Made by a program: the position numbers and the translations under genes | In this document: positions 1 through 5,800 of the stretch, one piece after another | Numbering within the stretch: position 1 is the first letter of the stretch | Layout: every line of letters starts with the position of its first letter | Source: Lachnospiraceae bacterium | GTDB lineage: Bacteria > Bacillota_A > Clostridia > Lachnospirales > Lachnospiraceae | Reading direction: 5' to 3' | NCBI GenBank assembly: GCA_017523185.1 | Contig: JAFWXB010000178.1 | Coordinates: 1-6,581 of the forward strand | Length of the DNA stretch: 6,581 nucleotides | The notes under the pieces: model-generated | What the model was told of the DNA's origin: nothing | Database searches by the model: none | The model's input: only the letters and a program-made list of their open reading frames with translations

Positions 1-1110
1 AATATAGAAAATTATTTAGAAATTAAATGTGGTTCATCAATGTATAATGCAGGTTGTATATATAGTAAGATATATAATTTAGGCAATTTACCTAATGATA
101 GCGAATTAATAAATGATTTAAAAGGAGTTATAGATATATATGATAAATATTATAAAATGTTTGTAAAAAAAGAAGTATGTACTAATATAAAGGAAAAAGA
201 TGAAAAAACAACATATTCTGAAGAAAAACAAGTAATAGAAGATGAATTTTATGATAAATATACAAAAGATGACTTTTTAAAAGAAGTTTTTATGAAACAA
301 GAAGAATATCAACTTTTATCTAACTTACTTCTTACTAAGAAGAATATTATTTTACAAGGTGCACCTGGTGTAGGAAAAACATTTATGGCAAAGAGATTGG
401 CTTATTCTATATTAGGGTATAAAGATAAAAAAAGAGTACAAATAGTACAATTTCATCAAAGTTATAGTTATGAAGATTTTATGGTAGGTTATAGACCAAC
501 AGAAATAGGATTTGAATTGAATTATGGACCCTTTTATGAATTTTGTAAACAAGCAGAAAAAGATAATAAACCATATTTTTTTATTATTGATGAAATTAAT
601 AGAGGAAATGTAAGCAAAATTTTTGGTGAACTTCTTATGCTGATTGAAAATGATAAAAGAGATGAATATATAAAACTTTTATATACAAAGGAAACATTTT
701 TTGTTCCAAAGAATGTACATATTATTGGTATGATGAATACAGCAGATAGAAGTTTAGCAATTATAGATTATGCATTAAGACGAAGATTTGCATTTTATGA
801 TGTAAGACCTGCATTTGATAATAAAATGTTTGTAGAAATGATTGATACAAAAGAAAATGAAACTTTAAATCGTTTAATATCTTATGTGGAAAAAATGAAT
901 GAAGATATTAGACAAGATGATTCTTTAGGAAGTGGGTTTGAAGTTGGACATAGTTATTTTTGTACACGACCAGATATGGAAATAGATAAAAATTGGATTA
1001 AGTCCATTGTCGAATATGAAATTATTCCATTAATTAGAGAATATTGGTTTGATGATAAAGAAAAGTTAGAGGAATGGTCTCAAGAATTACGTGGTGTTTA
1101 TAATGATTAA
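1..1110 (+). CDS. mcrB: McrB-like AAA+ GTPase of a type IV restriction system (5' end outside window)
   Basis: This is the motor and modified-DNA-recognition subunit of a McrBC restriction system, which cuts DNA carrying modified cytosines. The frame is open from base 1 and the ATG at 40 has no ribosome site, so the true start lies upstream. Motifs seen: Walker A GAPGVGKT (358-381), Walker B FFIIDEINRG (577-606), the McrB-family signature MNTADRS (733-753), an arginine-rich LRRRF (775-789) at the sensor/arginine-finger position, and VGHSYF (943-960) near the C-terminus. About 100 residues precede Walker A. Their start, with YNAGCIYSKIYNLGNLP and a following DL..vi.iY stretch (43-160), resembles from memory the end of an MrcB_N (DUF3578) domain, so perhaps 100-200 residues are missing. 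In E. coli the N-terminal domain binds methylcytosine; the ligand here is unknown. The stop overlaps mcrC by 8 bp. The family call is secure; the N-terminal domain call is moderate. Confidence 0.93.
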   Translation, partial: NIENYLEIKCGSSMYNAGCIYSKIYNLGNLPNDSELINDLKGVIDIYDKYYKMFVKKEVCTNIKEKDEKTTYSEEKQVIEDEFYDKYTKDDFLKEVFMKQEEYQLLSNLLLTKKNIILQGAPGVGKTFMAKRLAYSILGYKDKKRVQIVQFHQSYSYEDFMVGYRPTEIGFELNYGPFYEFCKQAEKDNKPYFFIIDEINRGNVSKIFGELLMLIENDKRDEYIKLLYTKETFFVPKNVHIIGMMNTADRSLAIIDYALRRRFAFYDVRPAFDNKMFVEMIDTKENETLNRLISYVEKMNEDIRQDDSLGSGFEVGHSYFCTRPDMEIDKNWIKSIVEYEIIPLIREYWFDDKEKLEEWSQELRGVYND

Positions 1111-2152
1111 GATACAAAATATATATTATATGTTATCTTATGCATTCCGAACCTTACATGAAGCAGAGGCTGAAAAATATTTATCAGAAAAATTTGAATA
1201 TATAGATGATTTATTTACAGTAATTTTAGCAAAAGGTATTGGGAAACAGGTAAAGCAAGGAATAGGAAAAGAGTATGTTTATAATACACAAGAATTAATA
1301 TCTCCAAAAGGTAAAATTTGTATATCAGAAACTATAAAAGTGAGAGCTGTACAAAAGAATGGAGTATGTTGTGATTTGGATAATTTAGTAGAAAATACAT
1401 ATATGAATCAAATATTAAAATCAACATCATTATTACTTCTTCATTCAAAAGATGTAGCAAAAGAATATAGAAAGCAGTTAAAGAAAGTACTATTATTCTT
1501 TGTAAATGTAGATACAATTCATTGCAAAACAATAGATTGGAATAGATTACAATATAATCGTAACAATATATCTTATAAAATGCTTATGAATATTTGTTAT
1601 TTGATTATAAATGGTATGCTTATATCAGAACAACAAGGTGCATGGAAACTAAATCGATATCTTGATGACCAACAAATGCATCGTTTATATGAAAAATTTA
1701 TTTTGGAATATTATAAAAAGCATTTTCCAAAGTTAAAAGTAACACAATCTTATATTGACTGGAATACAAATGATGGAATGATTGAACTTTTGCCAAGAAT
1801 GAAAACGGATATTATGTTAGAATATGAAGAAAAAATATTAATTATAGATACAAAATATTATAGTTCAGCAATGCAAAAAAATAGTAGATATGGAAATCAA
1901 ACTATGTATTCACATAATTTATACCAAATATTTACTTATGTAAAAAATAAAGATATTCATCATAGTGGTAATGTAAGTGGGATGTTATTATATGCTAAAA
2001 CAGATGAACAAAATCCAGATAAGGATTATTTTATGGATGGTAATAAAATAAGTGTAAAGACATTAGATTTGAATTGTGATTTTTTGGAGATTAAAAAACA
2101 ATTAAATGGGATTGTTGATAATTGGTTAAAAAATACCAAGATTGATGTATAA
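1103..2152 (+). CDS. mcrC: McrC, PD-(D/E)xK nuclease subunit of the McrBC system
   Basis: This is the nuclease partner of McrB: in the known complex McrC stimulates McrB GTP hydrolysis and cleaves DNA after translocation. The product is 349 residues, essentially the E. coli McrC length (about 348), so it looks complete. In order it shows MIKIQNIYYMLSYAFR at the N-terminus, PKGKICISETI then CDLDNLVENTYMNQILK (the family's G+I and DEL.ENT..N.ILK block), RLYEKFILEYYKKHF, and the nuclease core. The core reads KTDIML with Asp236 (1808-1810), then IIDTKYY with Asp249 and Lys251 (1847-1855) as the D-x-K pair, followed by NLYQIFTYV. I chose ATG 1103 because it begins exactly at the conserved MIKIQN and overlaps the mcrB stop. 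GTG codons at 1091 and 1094 are possible but add no conserved sequence. The nearest GAGG (1070-1073) is about 30 nt away, so translation is probably coupled to mcrB. Confidence 0.93.
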   Translation: MIKIQNIYYMLSYAFRTLHEAEAEKYLSEKFEYIDDLFTVILAKGIGKQVKQGIGKEYVYNTQELISPKGKICISETIKVRAVQKNGVCCDLDNLVENTYMNQILKSTSLLLLHSKDVAKEYRKQLKKVLLFFVNVDTIHCKTIDWNRLQYNRNNISYKMLMNICYLIINGMLISEQQGAWKLNRYLDDQQMHRLYEKFILEYYKKHFPKLKVTQSYIDWNTNDGMIELLPRMKTDIMLEYEEKILIIDTKYYSSAMQKNSRYGNQTMYSHNLYQIFTYVKNKDIHHSGNVSGMLLYAKTDEQNPDKDYFMDGNKISVKTLDLNCDFLEIKKQLNGIVDNWLKNTKIDV

Positions 2153-2245
2153 TATTGTTTATTTAATTCAGTAAAAATAGGTTATGAAATAATTTATAAG
2201 ATTTATTTATGATAGAAATAACTGCAATATTAGGATTTACAGTTT

Positions 2246-2279
2246 CAAATAAATTTCTTGCTTATTGCGAATATATTTG
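2246..2279. repeat. Short inverted repeat overlapping the -35 element
   Basis: CAAATAAATT (2246-2255) faces AATATATTTG (2270-2279), pairing at 9 of 10 positions around a 14-nt centre that contains most of the -35 hexamer at 2265. The placement would suit an operator. However, the arms are nearly all A/T in an AT-rich gap, so chance is a real alternative. Confidence 0.3.
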
Positions 2280-2293
2280 GGATATGCTATAAT
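2265..2293 (+). promoter_or_regulatory. Strong sigma-A-type promoter with extended -10
   Basis: TTGCGA (2265-2270), a 17-bp spacer, and a perfect TATAAT (2288-2293) preceded by TGC, giving an extended -10 element. Transcription should start near 2300, leaving a leader of about 130 nt before the 45-codon gene at 2430. This is one of the two best promoter matches in the window. It implies that the small gene can be expressed independently of mcrBC. Confidence 0.75.
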
Positions 2294-2343
2294 AAACAGT
2301 AAGTATAAATAAAATTTATGCAGATATGCTTGTATAATCAATA

Positions 2344-2410
2344 TATGAAATATAAGTATTTTAATGATAGTAAAGAATGATTTACTTACATTATTTTACT
2401 TAATTTCATA
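2344..2410. repeat. Long imperfect inverted repeat (leader stem-loop)
   Basis: The left arm 2344-2374 (31 nt) and right arm 2381-2410 (30 nt) are near-perfect reverse complements around a GAATGA loop. Counting outward from the loop there are paired blocks TTTAC/GTAAA, TAATG/CATTA, TAAGTA/TACTTA and TATGAAAT/ATTTCATA. They are interrupted only by a 2-nt mismatch, a 3-nt mismatch and one bulged A. The repeat ends 4 nt before the AAAGGAG ribosome site of the 45-codon gene and lies inside the leader transcribed from 2265-2293. No U-tract follows, so it does not look like an intrinsic terminator. As RNA it would form a hairpin of roughly 25 pairs, which could stabilise the transcript, control translation, or serve as a protein- or antisense-binding site. 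As DNA it could be an operator or a remnant of a small element. The structure is seen; the role is unknown. Confidence 0.8.
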
Positions 2411-2429
2411 GTAAAAAGGAGATGGAAAT

Positions 2430-2567
2430 ATGACAGAAGCAGGATTTTTATTTGGGTTTTTCGCACTTATTTTATTTGTAGTAATTGTAGCAGTTATTGT
2501 TTCAGTTTCTGCTGTTACAAGTGCAGTAGCAGGAATTGTAGATGATGAAGATGGTTTAGAAGAATAA
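2430..2567 (+). CDS. Small single-span membrane peptide, 45 aa, unrecognised
   Basis: I do not recognise this gene. A strong ribosome site (AAAGGAG, 2415-2421, 8 nt before the ATG) decides the start, and the promoter and terminator around it form a complete small transcription unit. The product has a short N-terminus (MTEAG), a hydrophobic stretch over about residues 6-37 rich in Phe, Ile, Val and Ala, and an acidic tail DDEDGLEE. It contains no Lys, Arg, His or Cys; acidic side chains total seven (Glu3 plus six in the tail). One membrane span is very likely. The span is long and changes from F/L/I-rich to S/V/A-rich, so part may continue as an amphipathic helix. There is no lipobox or evident cleavage site. 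Possibilities are a regulatory micropeptide of a membrane complex, a toxin-like peptide (less likely, because such toxins usually carry basic residues), or a stress-response peptide. Membership in the McrBC system is not shown; only adjacency suggests it. Confidence 0.72.
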   Translation: MTEAGFLFGFFALILFVVIVAVIVSVSAVTSAVAGIVDDEDGLEE

Positions 2568-2682
2568 GTATATCAGATGTGCAGGAATTTGAATTGGAAA
2601 GTTAACTATGTTGACTAGAATTTCGTACCAAGATTTGAGAATGCGTCTTAAATTGTTTTTTGAGATGGAACAAAAAAGAAAG

Positions 2683-2732
2683 AGAGCTTTACAAATATAA
2701 GAATATTTTTATATTTGTAAAAGCTCTTTTTT
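2683..2732 (+). terminator. Intrinsic terminator after the small membrane gene
   Basis: The left arm 2683-2700 begins AGAGCTTT and pairs with the right arm 2709-2727, which ends AAAGCTCT. That gives an 18-pair stem with one bulged T in the right arm and an 8-nt loop, followed by six T residues (2727-2732). An A-rich run just before the left arm (2671-2680) means it could also work in the reverse direction. It separates the small gene from the RND unit. Confidence 0.9.
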
Positions 2733-2771
2733 ATCGAATATCTAAAAAAAGTATAAACTACTTATAAAAAG

Positions 2772-2799
2772 TTGATTTTGATAAACATAAGAGTATAAT
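2772..2799 (+). promoter_or_regulatory. Sigma-A-type promoter for the RND transporter
   Basis: TTGATT (2772-2777), a 16-bp spacer, and a perfect TATAAT (2794-2799). The predicted start is near 2806, so the TetR-type palindrome would sit at about +6 to +21, a position where a bound repressor would block initiation or early elongation. The -35 is imperfect, in keeping with a regulated promoter. Confidence 0.65.
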
Positions 2800-2811
2800 A
2801 AAAACATCTTC

Positions 2812-2827
2812 GACCGACTGGTCGGTC
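2812..2827. promoter_or_regulatory. TetR-family operator palindrome
   Basis: GACCGAC-TG-GTCGGTC is a perfect 7-bp-arm palindrome with a 2-bp centre, 11 of 16 bases G/C inside an otherwise very AT-rich intergenic region. The GACCGAC/GTCGGTC half-sites match the style of operators bound by TetR/AcrR-type repressors of efflux genes in Gram-positive bacteria. It lies just downstream of the -10 at 2794-2799, so repression of the RND gene is the likely function. No tetR gene is visible in the window; the repressor may be encoded downstream of the RND gene or elsewhere. Confidence 0.82.
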
Positions 2828-2828
2828 A

Positions 2829-2863
2829 GTCCAAGAGTTTGTTAATCGTTATAGATATTGGAC
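2829..2863. repeat. GTCCAA/TTGGAC inverted pair in the RND leader
   Basis: GTCCAA (2829-2834) and TTGGAC (2858-2863) are exact 6-bp reverse complements separated by 23 nt, lying between the operator and the ribosome site. They could form a weak leader hairpin or a second protein site. The evidence is only the pairing, and chance occurrence is plausible. Confidence 0.25.
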
Positions 2864-2893
2864 AACAAAATAAAAATAAAGGAGAAGTAAAAG

Positions 2894-5800
2894 ATGTTAT
2901 CCAAATTTAGTGTAAAAAAACCTTACACAGTATTAGTAGGTGTACTTTTGGTAATTGTACTTGGTGTGGTATCTCTTATGGATATGACAACGGATTTATT
3001 GCCGGATATGAGTTTTCCTTATGCACTTATTATTACAACAGATGTAGGGGCAAGTCCGGAGGAAATTGAAAAAACGGTAACTGCTCCAATTGAAGCTTCT
3101 ATGGCAACGACATCAAATATTAAAAGTATTAATTCGATGTCAAGTAACAGTTATTCGATGGTTATTTGTGAATATGAACAAGTTGCCAATATGGATTCTG
3201 TTGTTATTGAAATTCAGCAAAATTTAGACCAATTAAGTGGTGCATGGGACGATACGGTAAGTGCTCCAATTATTATGCAGATTGACCCGGATATGTTACC
3301 TGTTATGACAGCAGCAGTTGACGTAGAGGGTATGGATTCGATTGCAGTATCTGAATATGTAGAAAATGAATTGATTCCTGCATTGGAAAGTATTGAAGGG
3401 GTAGCTTCTGCAAGTGCAACAGGAAGCATTGAAGAAAAAGTGATGGTTACCTTGAATACAGAAAAAATAAATGCTTTAAATGAAAAAATTCAAAATGAAA
3501 TCAACAAGCAATTTGAAGAACCGGAAAGTGAAATTCAAAATGGTTTAGACCAATTAGAAGATGGAAAAGAAGCCTTATTAGATGGTTCAGAGCAACTTGG
3601 AACCGGTATTGGTGAAGGTATGCAGGAAGTTTTGGAACAACAAAATAAACTGTATAAAACAAAAGAAGAATTAGTAAAACAGTTAAGTGAGTTAAAAGAA
3701 CAAAAAACAGTTTTAGAAACCATTCAGAAAATTTTAGATGAATTTCTTGTTTCAGATACATATGCAAAAATGATAGAACTTGGAAAAGAAATTGATGCAT
3801 TAAGAGAATTAATTAATAGCAACAATTTTATTCCGGAAGAACAATTAGAAGCTTTTAGGGAACAACTCGCAGAAGCACAAGCAAAATGGGAAGAAGCAAA
3901 TAAGGGAATTGGGCTTGATTTTTCAGCATTAGAAGAACTTGGATTTAAAGTAGAGGATTTTTCAGATTTGTCATCTGTATCGGCTTCACTTGGTACGATG
4001 CTTACACAGATGAATGTGGGAATTGAAACAATTGAATCTGCTTTAAAACAGATTGAAGATGGTGAAGTTGCATTAGACCAAGCACTTGGAATGATTAATG
4101 CAAATGGGCTTGTAGCAAGTATTCAAATGAGCCAATCTTATACAGACCTTGTAACTGCATTAAATGGTCTTCAGCAAGCACAAACAGAATTAGAAAATGC
4201 AAAAGATCAAGCACAACAATCAGCAGATTTGAACAATATATTGACATTAGAGACAATTACAGGACTTTTAACAGCTCAAAATTTTGATATGCCTGCAGGA
4301 TATGCATATGACGGAGATACACAATATCTTGTTCGTATTGGTGAATCGGTAGAAACCGTAGAAGATTTAGCTAATCTTGTGCTTATTAATCTTGGAATGG
4401 AAGAAGTTGGAACCATTCACTTATGTGATGTGGCAGATGTAGAGCTTGTGGATAATGCAGGAGAAGTATATTCTGTGGTCAATGGTAATCCAAGTATTTC
4501 TATTTCTTTAGAAAAACAGACAGGATATTCTACAGGAGAAGTAACAGACCGTATTTTAGAAAAGTTTGAAATGCTTGAGAAAAATAATGCAAATTTAAAC
4601 TTTACAGTTCTTATGGACCAAGGAATTTATATTGATGTTATTGTAGATAGTGTTGTAGAAAACATGATTATTGGTGCAATTCTTGCAATTCTTGTTTTAT
4701 TGGTATTCTTAAAAGATTTTAAACCAACAATTGTAATTGCTTGTTCGATTCCATTATCAGTAATTGTATCAATTGTACTCATGTATTTTACTGATATTAC
4801 ATTAAATATTATTTCCATGTCAGGTTTAACACTTGGAATTGGTATGTTAGTAGATAACTCTATTGTAGCGATTGAAAATATTTATCGTTTAAGAGTAGAA
4901 GGATATTCCATTCGTAAAGCATCGGTAGAAGGTGCTTCACAAGTAGCAGGAGCACTTGTAGCTTCTACACTTACAACCGTTAGTGTTTATGTACCGATTA
5001 TTTTTACAGATGGTATTACAAAACAATTATTTGTAGACCTTGCACTTACAATTGCATTTACACTTGGAGCAAGTTTATTAGTAGCTCTTACCTTTGTTCC
5101 GGCATTAGCTTCTTTTACGTTAAAGAATACCAAAGAAATTGCACATCCTTGGTTTGATAAATGTAAAGATATGTATGGAGAATTTTTAGAAATCTGTTTA
5201 CATCATAAAATTATTGTTTTTGTGGTATCTATTGCACTTTTAGTAGTAAGTGCAGTAGCATCTTTATCAAAAGGTATGACATTTATGGATATGGAAATGG
5301 AAACAAATCAGTTATCTGTATCCATTACAGCAAAAGAAGATGAAGTATTGGAATTTGACGAACTTGTAGCATTTTCTGATGAAGCGATTGAGAAAATAAT
5401 GACAATTGAAGGTGTAGAAACAATTGGTGCAAGTATTGGTGGAAATTCTACTGCAAGTCTTATGAGTGGTGGAAGTGGAGACGCAGTTACAATGTATGTA
5501 TTGTTGGAAGAAGATAGTAATGCTTCGATTTATACAGTTGCAGAACAAATTGAAGAAAAAACAAAAGATATGAATTGTCTTGTAACTTGTAATACATCTT
5601 CTATGGATATGACTGCAATGTTTGGCTCTGGTCTTTCGATTCAAGTAAAAGGTGCAGATATTGAAAAATTACAAAAAGTAGCATCACAAGTCGCAGAAAT
5701 TGTTTCAAATGTTGAAGGAACGGTTGATATTGTGGATGGTTTAGATAACCAATCTCCACAGCTTGCAATTATTGTAGATAAAGAAAAAGCAGCAGAATAT

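Larger units (their letters stand above)
2153..2429. other. Gene-free region between mcrC and the small membrane gene
   Basis: No supportable coding sequence was found on either strand. The first 90 bases (about 2153-2245) are A/T-rich and contain only weak, AT-only pairing. I see no convincing terminator for mcrC there, so read-through into the small gene is possible. The remainder holds the promoter and the long inverted repeat listed separately. A second TATAAT occurs at 2333-2338, but it has no recognisable -35 at the proper distance. Confidence 0.7.
2568..2893. other. Gene-free region between the small membrane gene and the RND gene
   Basis: This 326-base gap contains, in order: about 115 bases with no strong signal, an intrinsic terminator (2683-2732), a promoter (2772-2799), a TetR-type operator (2812-2827) and the RND ribosome site (2878-2884). 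A 30-codon frame at 2608-2700 runs into the terminator stem and is not called as a gene. No reverse-strand gene is supported, and no divergent regulator gene fits here. Confidence 0.7.

Noticed and set aside
40..42. ATG at 40 as the start of mcrB
   Set aside because: The frame is open to base 1, no ribosome site precedes it, and the encoded residues on both sides look like continuous domain sequence.
1332..1532. Reverse-strand frame of 66 codons
   Set aside because: It lies wholly inside mcrC, which has conserved family motifs there; the hydrophobic composition is the antisense of Lys/Asn-rich codons.
2153..2245. Possible rho-independent terminator after mcrC
   Set aside because: Only short A/T pairings can be drawn (for example around 2180-2215), with no G/C-containing stem and no T-run in the right place.
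2656..2677. TTTTTTG/CAAAAAA pair before the terminator
   Set aside because: It is a homopolymer pairing that is thermodynamically weak and is better explained by the A-run preceding the terminator stem.
2608..2700. 30-codon plus-strand frame (starts MLTRISYQDL, ends RALQI) between the small gene and the RND gene
   Set aside because: Only a weak GGAAAG precedes the ATG, there is no promoter of its own, and the stop lies inside the terminator stem. Base pairing of the terminator explains the final codons. It could be a tiny gene, but nothing positive supports it.
3214..5644. Reverse-strand frames of 62-110 codons inside the RND gene
   Set aside because: All are antisense shadows of a gene with clear membrane segments and family motifs, and none has a plausible ribosome site or domain.
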